Shown here piece after piece: positions 28,977 to 35,193 of a stretch of DNA of 35,193 nucleotides. Each line of letters starts with the position of its first letter. Position 1 is the stretch's first letter. A model generated the notes under the pieces. That model had not been told where the DNA came from. It was given only the letters and a program-made list of their open reading frames with translations, and did no database searches. A program made the position numbers and the translations under genes. Origin of the DNA: a virus. The stretch is taken from IMG/VR virus record IMGVR_UViG_3300030117_001860, positions 1 through 35,193 of that record. One strand, 5' to 3'.

Positions 28977-30814
28977 TATCTATTTAACAAACCCCCTGCC
29001 CTTTGCTCATCAATTATAGTTGCCTGCACAACAGAAGCAATCAAACCGCCTAGTTGATCGGCTTCTGATCCATTTCCTTGAACAGAACTACCTGTTGCGT
29101 CTACGTTTACGGTGATCATATTGTTTGTTGTATTACCGCCCCCGATAGCATTGTTTGGAATAATTGTGCCAGCGGTTTTTGGTACAAACAATTCTGGCCC
29201 ACGTTCCCCTACTACTGAAATTTTATTAACAGGTGGTTGACCACCGTTTGCAAAAAGTCCACCAATCAAACCACCTAAAAATCCACCAATGCCTTTTCTT
29301 TTTCCACCAAAAGAAGCCCCAAAGTTTTCTCCAAAATTTCCTAATAATTTATCTATCTGAGCATCAATGATCTTATCTCTAATTTTATTTAATACATTGG
29401 TCATTGCCTGACCAAACGACTGTGCTCCAGTAATAGATTCTCTTAAATTACTCTTGATACTGCTTTCAATTTCTTCACCCACTGCCGTCATTTTTTCTTT
29501 CAATTTTTCTGCTGCCTCTTGATTTTTCTTTTGAAGCTCTTCTTGTTCCTGTAATTTTTTATTCTGTTTTTCTATCTCATTTGTTTTAACTATTTCTGTA
29601 AGCAATCTTTTTTGAACTTGATCATAGTTTTTATTAAGTTCTGCAAGCTGTCTTTTTAATGATGCTTCTGCTCTTTTGTTATTATTTTCCTGTGCTGTTC
29701 CTAATCTTTGTAAAAGTTTCTGTCTTGAAATAAATAATCTATTTAGTTCACTTTTTAATGCTGCCTTATCTCCATCTTGTAATGCTTTTATAAATTTTTT
29801 CTGTTCAGTTATATTTTTAATCAAAGCCGTTGTGACAGCACCAATACCCACAGCAATAGCAGCAAATGGCAAAGCCTTTAATGCAATCGTTGCTAATCCA
29901 CCTGCAAAAGCTATTTTCTGTAATCCTAAAGCCACAGCTGGTAAAATTACCACCACACCCTTTGCTGCAAATGCTATCGCTGCAAATATCGCAGCAGTTT
30001 TGGCAATCGGTGAATTAACAAACTCAACAGCTGCTTTTGTCAGTTCCGTTAATGCTCTGATCACAGGCAAAATGGCTGGAGTAAGTTGTTCTCCTACTGC
30101 TCTTGATAAGTTTTCAGCTTCATTACTTAGATTTTTAAATACCTGTGTCGGGTCATTTTCCAAGATCGCCTTCAAATCCTCGCCACCCTGTTTTCCTAGT
30201 TGTCTCAATGCCCTGATCACCACATCACTTGTTAACTTACCTTGGGCAGCAAGTTCTTTCAGTTTACCTACATCTACATCCAACTCATCTGCCAATGGTT
30301 TTAGTATCAATGGTATCTGCTCTGATACGCTCCTAAATTCATCTCCAGCCAACCTACCAGAACCAAGAGCCTGTGCTAATTGTCTGAAGGCATTGGAGGC
30401 TTCCTGTGCATTTGCACCACCTAATTTTGCAGCAGTATTAAATCCGATAAAAGTCGTTCTAATATCTTCTAGACTTACCCCTAATGGTTTTAATCTTGCT
30501 GTAATATTTGTAACACCCTCAAGAGCTTCTGTTGCACTAAGACCAAATAAATTTTGAGCATCAGTTGCAATCTTTTGAGCCGCAGAAAAATCTCCTGTTG
30601 CTTTTGTAAGTAGTCCTAAACGTAAATTTAATTTATCAAAATTGATTGATGTTCTTACTGCCTGTCTTGCTAATAATGAAATCCCAACACCACCAATCGC
30701 TGCTTTTAAACCACCAAACGATCTTTGTAGCGCATTGGTTCTATTTTGTACACCCTGCAAGGCTCTTGTTGCACCACTGGCATCAACTCTTAGGGTAACA
30801 ACTGACTCTGCCAC
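28976..30814 (-). CDS. Tape measure protein
   Basis: 612 aa. The tape-measure domain lies at about residues 70-230 (LGLLTKATGDFSAAQKIATD, FRQLAQALGSGRLAGDEFRS, PLILKPLADELDVDVGKLKE). A hydrophobic region (about 270-340) and a long coiled coil (about 340-440) follow. The end resembles lambda gpH (Gly-rich, VTVNVDATGSSVQG). Using about 0.15 nm per residue, the tail would be near 90 nm, in siphovirus range. It follows the frameshifted G-T chaperone gene, as in lambda. Confidence 0.92.
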   Translation of the reverse strand: MAESVVTLRVDASGATRALQGVQNRTNALQRSFGGLKAAIGGVGISLLARQAVRTSINFDKLNLRLGLLTKATGDFSAAQKIATDAQNLFGLSATEALEGVTNITARLKPLGVSLEDIRTTFIGFNTAAKLGGANAQEASNAFRQLAQALGSGRLAGDEFRSVSEQIPLILKPLADELDVDVGKLKELAAQGKLTSDVVIRALRQLGKQGGEDLKAILENDPTQVFKNLSNEAENLSRAVGEQLTPAILPVIRALTELTKAAVEFVNSPIAKTAAIFAAIAFAAKGVVVILPAVALGLQKIAFAGGLATIALKALPFAAIAVGIGAVTTALIKNITEQKKFIKALQDGDKAALKSELNRLFISRQKLLQRLGTAQENNNKRAEASLKRQLAELNKNYDQVQKRLLTEIVKTNEIEKQNKKLQEQEELQKKNQEAAEKLKEKMTAVGEEIESSIKSNLRESITGAQSFGQAMTNVLNKIRDKIIDAQIDKLLGNFGENFGASFGGKRKGIGGFLGGLIGGLFANGGQPPVNKISVVGERGPELFVPKTAGTIIPNNAIGGGNTTNNMITVNVDATGSSVQGNGSEADQLGGLIASVVQATIIDEQRAGGLLNR

Positions 30815-30839
30815 AAATAAAAAAAGCCTTTATTATATA

Positions 30840-31022
30840 TTACCTTGATTTGTCCTTTTGTCGTTGTGCTGCTCTTTTTTCTTCTTCATATTTGTTTTCA
30901 TAATATGCAGCCCAATATATCAACTCTTCCTGAGAAATAGAAGTTCTTAGTTCATTAATTGTTTTACCTAGTTCTGTTGCGAGAAAAAATTCAAAGTTAA
31001 GCCAATTATCTCGCCTTAATCG
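30840..31022 (-). CDS. Tail assembly chaperone T part, made by -1 frameshift
   Basis: A 60-codon frame in the -1 register that has no start codon of its own at the right place. It encodes RLRRDNWLNFEFFLATELGK, then ISQEELIYWAAYYENKYEEE. Such short helical regions with Trp and Tyr are typical of the T part of G-T fusions, which brings tape measure and tube protein together. It is reached from gene G through A AAA AAC at 31028-31022. The stop lies 26 bases before the tape measure start. Confidence 0.85.
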   Translation of the reverse strand, partial: RLRRDNWLNFEFFLATELGKTINELRTSISQEELIYWAAYYENKYEEEKRAAQRQKDKSR

Positions 31023-31369
31023 TTTTTTGCTGTATCTATATCAAGTTTGATATCAAACAAAAATAACTCTATTTCATTTAAAATATTTTCTGGAAGTTCT
31101 CTTTGTAAGTTTGGTGCATCAGCGAGAGCAAAAGCCTTTGTACCATCTTCTAGTTCTGCCATTTGGCAAAGTAGTTGAGTTGATATAGTTAAAGCTTCAT
31201 CAGTACCAGAGACACTTTGCGCTCTTTGCCTATCAAATCTTGTTAATGGCTTAAAATATAAATCAACAACTTTTTCACCTTTAGAGTTTTTAAATTCATA
31301 TTTACGTCTAGCTGTCATCTGATCTTTGTAAGATTCAGTCAACAGATCAATAGTTCTTTTGTTTGGCAT
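31016..31369 (-). CDS. Tail assembly chaperone G
   Basis: 117 aa soluble helical protein: KYEFKNSKGEKVVDLYFKPL, then ALTISTQLLCQMAELEDGTK and a C-terminal helix with acidic residues. It lies between the tail tube and tape measure genes, where lambda G sits, and coats the tape measure during tail assembly. The stop is directly preceded by GCA AAA AAC GAT, containing the heptamer that allows part of the ribosomes to continue into T. Confidence 0.85.
   Translation of the reverse strand: MPNKRTIDLLTESYKDQMTARRKYEFKNSKGEKVVDLYFKPLTRFDRQRAQSVSGTDEALTISTQLLCQMAELEDGTKAFALADAPNLQRELPENILNEIELFLFDIKLDIDTAKND
31022..31028 (-). promoter_or_regulatory. Programmed -1 ribosomal frameshift site A AAA AAC
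   Basis: The zero frame reads GCA AAA AAC GAT TAA, so the slippery heptamer has the canonical X XXY YYZ phase. After slippage the next codons are CGA TTA AGG CGA, entering the T frame. Only two codons separate it from the zero-frame stop. No stimulatory structure was worked out. Confidence 0.85.
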
Positions 31370-31400
31370 AAATTTAATGGGGTTAGTTATTTAAAATTTA

Positions 31401-31820
31401 CTATATGTCTGAAGTTATTGCACCAGTTGTTATAAATGAAATGTTTATCAACTGAGTTTCTCCAAGTGTTGCACCATACTCAGCACTTGTAATAATTCCA
31501 GAAAAAGCTAATTTTTTTGAACTAGCTGAACTATCAGGGAACAATTCAAACAATGCGTCACCAGCGTCACCTGTTGTTAATATGTCTTCAACAAATGCAA
31601 GATAGTCTGAGTTTCCAGCATTATCATAAATTAATTCTGCTGTGCCTTCACCAGAGATAAGACCGCCAACAAATGTTTTTGATGTATTACCTTGAACTGT
31701 GGTTTCTAAAGTATCTTTTGAAATAGATAATGACCAAGACCTAGTTCCAGAAATATCGGCTTCAGTTCCAGCCGCATTGTGGAACATGACCTTGCCTACA
31801 TCACCTCTAATAGCTGCCAT
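31401..31820 (-). CDS. Major tail (tube) protein
   Basis: 139 aa, in the range of small tube proteins. MAAIRGDVGKVMFHN and TRSWSLSISKDTLETTVQGN, then SGEGTAELIYDNAGNSDYLA and LGETQLINISFITTGAI, follow the beta-sandwich tube pattern that also occurs in TP901-1-like and lambda V-like proteins. It lies just before the G chaperone gene. Hexamer rings of it should form the tail tube. Confidence 0.85.
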   Translation of the reverse strand: MAAIRGDVGKVMFHNAAGTEADISGTRSWSLSISKDTLETTVQGNTSKTFVGGLISGEGTAELIYDNAGNSDYLAFVEDILTTGDAGDALFELFPDSSASSKKLAFSGIITSAEYGATLGETQLINISFITTGAITSDI

Positions 31821-31849
31821 GACAAAAAAAAGAAAGATTTATAAATATA

Positions 31850-32002
31850 TTAACTCTTTTCGGAAGTTTTTACATCTTTTTTAGATTTTTGTTGACTCTC
31901 CATATATCTTTTGCAATTAGGATCCCACATTTGCGAATCTCTTACACCTTTGACAGCTTCGATAGCGTCAAGCATTTCTTCTGTAATAACAAGTTTTGGC
32001 AT
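31850..32002 (-). CDS. Small protein, 50 aa, between tail terminator and tube
   Basis: ATG 32002 gives MPKLVITEEMLDAIEAVKGV and continues DSQMWDPNCKRYMESQQKSK with a Lys/Ser-rich end. It starts three bases after the tail terminator stop and lies on the same strand, so it is likely translated. Helical, no signal. Function unknown. Confidence 0.6.
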   Translation of the reverse strand: MPKLVITEEMLDAIEAVKGVRDSQMWDPNCKRYMESQQKSKKDVKTSEKS

Positions 32003-32004
32003 GA

Positions 32005-32427
32005 TTAAAGATCCTCGTAAATGTTAAAAGTAATTCTAATTTGTGTTTGAAACTTACCTTCTGGACTTGATGCAAACACTTCAGGGCCGACAGGAGAATC
32101 AAAAATTACATTACTTACAGTCACTCTATTGTATAAGTCTCTAAGCCTTTTGCAAATTGTGTAATTAGACCCTGCTCCAATACCTTCTTCTGTAAATATG
32201 TTAAGAACAACCAGACCGACAACATTATTTGTCGCTGCGCTTGTATCTCCCTGACTTAGATATTCATTTGCACCGAAACTTGTAAGACATTGTACAAAGG
32301 TATCTTCTGTTGTTGAATCAAATGCCATATTGTTAAAAATGACAGGAATAACTGGACTTGATGCTAGTTCTGTTGCAAGTCTTGCCTCAATTGTGGATCT
32401 GACGGTATTAAGGTCTGTTGCTGCCAT
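32005..32427 (-). CDS. Tail terminator protein (lambda U-like)
   Basis: 140 aa. STIEARLATELASSPVIPVI, FNNMAFDSTTEDTFVQCLTS and EVFASSPEGKFQTQIRITFN give the mixed alpha-beta layout of the terminator family that ends with FNIYEDL-like strands. It caps the tube and joins it to the head. The start and the previous stop share one base (32427). Placement after the neck genes fits. Confidence 0.75.
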   Translation of the reverse strand: MAATDLNTVRSTIEARLATELASSPVIPVIFNNMAFDSTTEDTFVQCLTSFGANEYLSQGDTSAATNNVVGLVVLNIFTEEGIGAGSNYTICKRLRDLYNRVTVSNVIFDSPVGPEVFASSPEGKFQTQIRITFNIYEDL

Positions 32428-32855
32428 TATTTGTTCCTCACTATTCTTGCAAGCTGTCTAGGAATATAATTTGTTGTCAGTTCTTTTGCAATAAGTTCTG
32501 GAAATCCAGGTACTGTTCCCTGCCTTGTTTTATATTGACCACCCCATGTTGGCGGTAAGTTGATACCAAAACAAACAGGCTCTGCATATTCCAGATTGCT
32601 TGTAATTGTTCCTTTAAATTTTTGTATTTTTGTCTGCCATGAATCCCTCAGTTCACCTCCCTTGTGTTTCAATATTGATTGCCTGAAAAATTTTGGAAGA
32701 GCATCAAGTTCTGATTGTGTGTAATTATCAGATGAAAAAACTGGTGTTGCTTTTTTTACCCTTGCTGTCCAGTTTAGAGTAGTTGCAGCGACAAGATCAA
32801 TCACCACTTCTTTCATCACATCATCAATCTGATTTAGTTTTATCTGCCTAGCCAT
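32427..32855 (-). CDS. Neck / tail completion protein, HK97 gp10-like
   Basis: 142 aa. It begins with a helix (VMKEVVIDLVAATTLNWTAR), followed by GELRDSWQTKIQKFKGTITS and NLEYAEPVCFGINLPPTWGG, and ends with a helical tail. The GxLRxSW... and YAxPV... sequence is typical of HK97 gp10-type tail completion proteins, which seal the tail at the neck. It lies between the head closure and tail terminator genes. Confidence 0.75.
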   Translation of the reverse strand: MARQIKLNQIDDVMKEVVIDLVAATTLNWTARVKKATPVFSSDNYTQSELDALPKFFRQSILKHKGGELRDSWQTKIQKFKGTITSNLEYAEPVCFGINLPPTWGGQYKTRQGTVPGFPELIAKELTTNYIPRQLARIVRNK

Positions 32856-32857
32856 AG

Positions 32858-33211
32858 TTACCTCAAGATAAGATCAAAACTTATAGGTGTATTATTTTGC
32901 TCATTTGTACGAACTTGAATAATTTTAAATTCAACACTACTTATTACAACCCTGTCTTTTGTGGTCGGTACAAATGTAAGATCACCACTAGATATAGTTA
33001 GCAGTTTATCCTGTGACTCAATCAAATCATTTACTTGATTTCTTGAAACATTACTCAATGCACCTTTGATTGTTGTATCAGATGTAGATTCTGTTATAGC
33101 TCCAGTAGTAGTGTTATATGCTCCTGCTGTTACTTGTCTGATAGTCACATCACCACCAAGCTTCTTTAGTGAAGCACTAGCAGCTTTTTTTAGTGCATTT
33201 GCAAGACTCAT
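32858..33211 (-). CDS. Head closure / stopper protein (putative)
   Basis: 117 aa. VTIRQVTAGAYNTTTGAITE and KGALSNVSRNQVNDLIESQD, then VPTTKDRVVISSVEFKIIQV, fit the small beta-rich stopper proteins that close the portal after packaging. The order after the first connector protein supports this. The start ATG overlaps the stop of the 91-aa gene (ATGA). Confidence 0.7.
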   Translation of the reverse strand: MSLANALKKAASASLKKLGGDVTIRQVTAGAYNTTTGAITESTSDTTIKGALSNVSRNQVNDLIESQDKLLTISSGDLTFVPTTKDRVVISSVEFKIIQVRTNEQNNTPISFDLILR

Positions 33212-33483
33212 AATGAATATGCAATAACCTGACCACTTGCAAGAGTGATACTTGTGATAACACCTTCAACTTCTGTTGATGCTTTCATTGTGATGCCGTT
33301 GATAGTTGCAGAACCATTTTCTGTTAAGTTCTCAGCTACAAAAGTTGCTTCAGCATCTGCCAAACAATGAACCTTTCCAAATCTGCCTGTATGTGTTGCA
33401 GTATTTGTAATGATTAACCCTGCTGGGTATTGGTAGCCGTAGTTCACTTTAAGACCTCTTGATTGATAAGTTTGCTCTTCCAC
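33208..33483 (-). CDS. Small structural-type protein, 91 aa, GTG start
   Basis: It begins with GTG at 33483, within the last codons of the connector gene (35-base overlap). KVHCLADAEATFVAENLTEN and GVITSITLASGQVIAYSL give a beta-rich protein ending in GQVIAYSL, a pattern seen in other marine phage structural genes. It could be a head or neck accessory protein. Function unknown. Confidence 0.65.
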   Translation of the reverse strand: MEEQTYQSRGLKVNYGYQYPAGLIITNTATHTGRFGKVHCLADAEATFVAENLTENGSATINGITMKASTEVEGVITSITLASGQVIAYSL

Positions 33484-34009
33484 CTATTCTAATACCCATC
33501 AAGTAATGATCAACTATCGGTGGTATTCGATCAATACCGGTAGCCCCATAAAATCTAGGAGTCACATTTATATTTCCAATACTTACAGCAGCAAAGTCTT
33601 CTAAGCCGCTTAGTTCTAACCCGTTCCTGTTGTTGTTTAGATATACAGCTAATATAACCTGTGCGTGTTTTACCCGATCTGGAATTTCAGTATCAAGGTA
33701 ATAATCAGCAACTAATCTATTTGGAAAGCTCAAACCATACAAGTTGGTGTATGTATCAGGTTTCCTTACTCCTGATCTAGGCCACTCAAGTGCCTGTGTG
33801 TCAGCTACTTTTGCACCTAAAAACTTTTCTCTGTCGATTCTTTGGGCTGATGTAAACAAAGCCCTGTTTTTGTTATCAGTGCTTGATCCGTCCCATGCCG
33901 CAGTGTCATCACTAAGAACTAAACCCTCAATGAAAGAGTTTGCGTCAGCAAGAGTTATATAAGTGTTGGCATTAGCCCCGCCAACAGTAGCATCAAGAGT
34001 TATCGCCAT
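33449..34009 (-). CDS. Head-tail connector protein (DnaT-like ssDNA-binding fold annotation)
   Basis: 186 aa. YITLADANSFIEGLVLSDDT, RALFTSAQRIDREKFLGAKV and ALEWPRSGVRKPDTYTN are typical of phage proteins filed as DnaT-like. By position they act as the first adaptor below the portal. The C-terminal half contains VKHAQVILAVYLNNNRNGLE and a long end with Gly and Arg. It is followed by the stopper and neck genes, so an adaptor role is likely. Confidence 0.8.
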   Translation of the reverse strand: MAITLDATVGGANANTYITLADANSFIEGLVLSDDTAAWDGSSTDNKNRALFTSAQRIDREKFLGAKVADTQALEWPRSGVRKPDTYTNLYGLSFPNRLVADYYLDTEIPDRVKHAQVILAVYLNNNRNGLELSGLEDFAAVSIGNINVTPRFYGATGIDRIPPIVDHYLMGIRIGGRANLSIKRS

Positions 34010-34130
34010 TGAGTTTTACCTTTTTGGACTTAGTTTTTGATTTTGGCTTTTCAAGAGTTTGAACAAGTGAAGCTGCTTTTTGGGCAGCCTCATTTTGTTC
34101 TCTCATTCGCCTAAAAGCGAACATTGCCAT
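33993..34130 (-). CDS. Small basic protein, 45 aa
   Basis: ATG 34130 encodes MAMFAFRRMREQNEAAQKAA, then SLVQTLEKPKSKTKSKKVKL and ends GDNS. The ATG shares its A with the stop of the decoration protein gene (TAATG), and the stop lies 17 bases inside the connector gene. A short helix followed by a Lys/Ser-rich tail. Function unknown; position suggests a head accessory protein. Confidence 0.6.
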   Translation of the reverse strand: MAMFAFRRMREQNEAAQKAASLVQTLEKPKSKTKSKKVKLNGDNS

Positions 34131-34495
34131 TAGCTAGATGCCCCCTTAAGAGCAACAAAATTAATAACAATAGCTTCACCTAGATCACCGGCTGATAAAT
34201 TAGAAACAACAATTTTAAATGAACCGTCAAAAGTACCGTTAGCACTTACAAGGTAAGCACCAAGAGTACCTCCAGAACCATGACATGCAACGACCACATC
34301 AGTTGTTGAAATCTTGCTGTTTGTAACTGTAAAAGCAACTTCTGCACCAGCGGCTAATGAAGCATTGTGCATTGTAATTTGACCACTCTCAGTGTTGAGG
34401 GTGACACCTGTTGCTTTGTTAGTCCCTTGCGTAACAGTTCCACCTGTCGTTGGGCCAATAAGTGACCCTGCTGTGACATCAAATAAAGAAGGCAT
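34130..34495 (-). CDS. Capsid decoration-type protein
   Basis: 121 aa, beta-rich with few charges. TLNTESGQITMHNASLAAGA, then EVAFTVTNSKISTTDVVVAC and NLSAGDLGEAIVINFVALKG form a pattern of small phage proteins coded after the capsid gene. They are thought to bind the outer capsid as spikes or stabilisers. No signal or membrane segment. It starts 34 bases after the capsid stop. The assignment rests on sequence pattern and position. Confidence 0.65.
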   Translation of the reverse strand: MPSLFDVTAGSLIGPTTGGTVTQGTNKATGVTLNTESGQITMHNASLAAGAEVAFTVTNSKISTTDVVVACHGSGGTLGAYLVSANGTFDGSFKIVVSNLSAGDLGEAIVINFVALKGASS

Positions 34496-34529
34496 GATAA
34501 AAAATCCTAGTTATAGTAAGGGTTCTCAG

Positions 34530-35192
34530 TTAATCCTGATTACTCACGTTCGTTGAGCGTACAATCCCTATATTTTTTGTTTCATAGACTTTCGACCAAG
34601 AGCCTACAGTTTCAAGAGTGCTTCTATTGGGGTTTACAGTTGTTACTGCATATTTCAACCCTACAGGGTGATAGATGTAGTGGAGATCCACTGCCATTGC
34701 TTCCTCAAGAGCAAGAATGTCTCTATCTGTTTGTGTTCTGATTGGTGCTTTTTCACCTGTAACAACTGCCCCTTGTTTAAAGAAGAATGTTGAATACTCA
34801 GTTGAAGCTCCAGATCCTGTGGTTGGAATATCGTCACTTACGATTATTCTTAAACCACCAAATGTCTCAACAACATTAGGGCCATCAAAGGCTCTTGTTG
34901 TACTACCACCTGTAGCGTCTGAATCTGGTGCGCCTGTGTTGTCGTAAATACGATCAATCATATTACGCTCTAGCAAATCACCATAAACATTAGAGTGCAT
35001 TGCTATTGCTGTAAGCTTGCCGCCTTGATCTCCAAGCTTTGATTTTGCTCTTGCGATATGACGAGGGCTTAATACTGTAGGAGAATCACCTGATTCACTG
35101 TCGATTGTTAGATCAAATAAAGCTGAACTGCTTGAGTTTGCGTTGATAGATCCAAATGCACCAGTTAAGCAAGAATATAAATCCTTTTGCTT
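34530..35192 (-). CDS. Major capsid (coat) protein, C-terminal 220 residues
   Basis: The frame enters the window at 35192 (KQKDLYSCLTGAFGS) and runs to the stop at 34530. SPRHIARAKSKLGDQGGKLT followed by AIAMHSNVYGDLLERNMIDR is the typical end half of this coat protein type, and the later segments (YSTFFFKQGAVVTGEKAPIR) match too. The first 54 codons lie at the opposite window edge (84-245). About 60-70 residues of the middle are missing if family length is normal. An internal ATG at 35000 is not the true start. Confidence 0.88.
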   Translation of the reverse strand, partial: KQKDLYSCLTGAFGSINANSSSSALFDLTIDSESGDSPTVLSPRHIARAKSKLGDQGGKLTAIAMHSNVYGDLLERNMIDRIYDNTGAPDSDATGGSTTRAFDGPNVVETFGGLRIIVSDDIPTTGSGASTEYSTFFFKQGAVVTGEKAPIRTQTDRDILALEEAMAVDLHYIYHPVGLKYAVTTVNPNRSTLETVGSWSKVYETKNIGIVRSTNVSNQD

Positions 35193-35193
35193 T

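Noticed and set aside
29676-30557. Long open frame (293 codons) on the plus strand opposite the tape measure gene
   Set aside because: It is the antisense of an Ala/Leu-rich coding region, which lacks stops by composition; no start context, and the tape measure on the other strand is certain.
20608-31369. Diversity-generating retroelement acting on tail genes
   Set aside because: No reverse transcriptase and no template/variable repeat pair with A-specific differences; the repeated domain in J, L and M is a protein domain copy.
1-35193. tRNA genes, CRISPR arrays, insertion sequences
   Set aside because: No cloverleaf-like region, no regular spaced repeats of CRISPR type and no transposase or terminal repeats were seen; intergenic space is too small for most of them.

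Overview
This window is almost all of the genome of a tailed, lambda-like (siphovirus-type) bacteriophage. It is AT-rich and tightly packed, and many neighbouring genes overlap at ATGA, GTGA or TAATG junctions. Several small proteins resemble ones I associate with marine picocyanobacterial phages: a 28-aa MTTAEKIAAARKR-type peptide, an 89-aa membrane protein, a small zinc-ribbon protein and a trio of secreted proteins. A marine Synechococcus/Prochlorococcus-type host is therefore my best guess, but this is inference. No photosynthesis genes, tRNAs, rRNAs, CRISPR arrays, integrase or recognisable endolysin were seen.

Layout. Positions 1-6583 (minus strand) carry the packaging and head genes: small and large terminase, portal, MuF-like minor head protein, seven very small basic proteins, a scaffold-like protein, and the first 54 codons of the major capsid gene. 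The capsid gene is interrupted after its KIP codons by what looks like the 5' part of a group I intron. Positions 6584-6856 hold repeats and AT-rich DNA resembling a replication origin. Positions 6857-9042 (minus) encode a primase-polymerase/helicase and a small ribbon-helix-helix protein. Positions 9101-17312 (plus) carry the early genes: SF2 helicase, VRR-NUC nuclease, two AT-rich regulator-like genes, a C5-methyltransferase-like protein, a RecE-like exonuclease, a Rad52-type annealing protein, an excisionase-like HTH protein, and a run of small unknown genes behind a structured leader. Positions 17275-20578 hold short opposing blocks of membrane, secreted and zinc-ribbon proteins, probably linked to lysis or the envelope.

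Positions 20608-35192 (minus) form the tail and neck block in lambda order, read from the right edge: capsid C-terminal part, capsid decoration protein, connector proteins, tail terminator, tail tube, G and G-T tail chaperones made by a -1 frameshift, tape measure, M, L, K, I, J, and a tail fibre with a self-cleaving S74 chaperone domain.

How the genes work together. The PrimPol-helicase probably starts replication at the nearby repeat region. The exonuclease and Rad52-type protein would do recombination and concatemer formation, and the terminases package the DNA through the portal. Both window edges lie in the same capsid gene, so the sequence is probably a circularly permuted genome missing only the rest of the intron and a short stretch of capsid exon. 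The most notable observations are the capsid-gene intron, one small domain inserted into three different tail-tip proteins, a tail protein L without iron-sulphur cysteines, and a perfect 20-bp palindrome inside a regulator-like gene.
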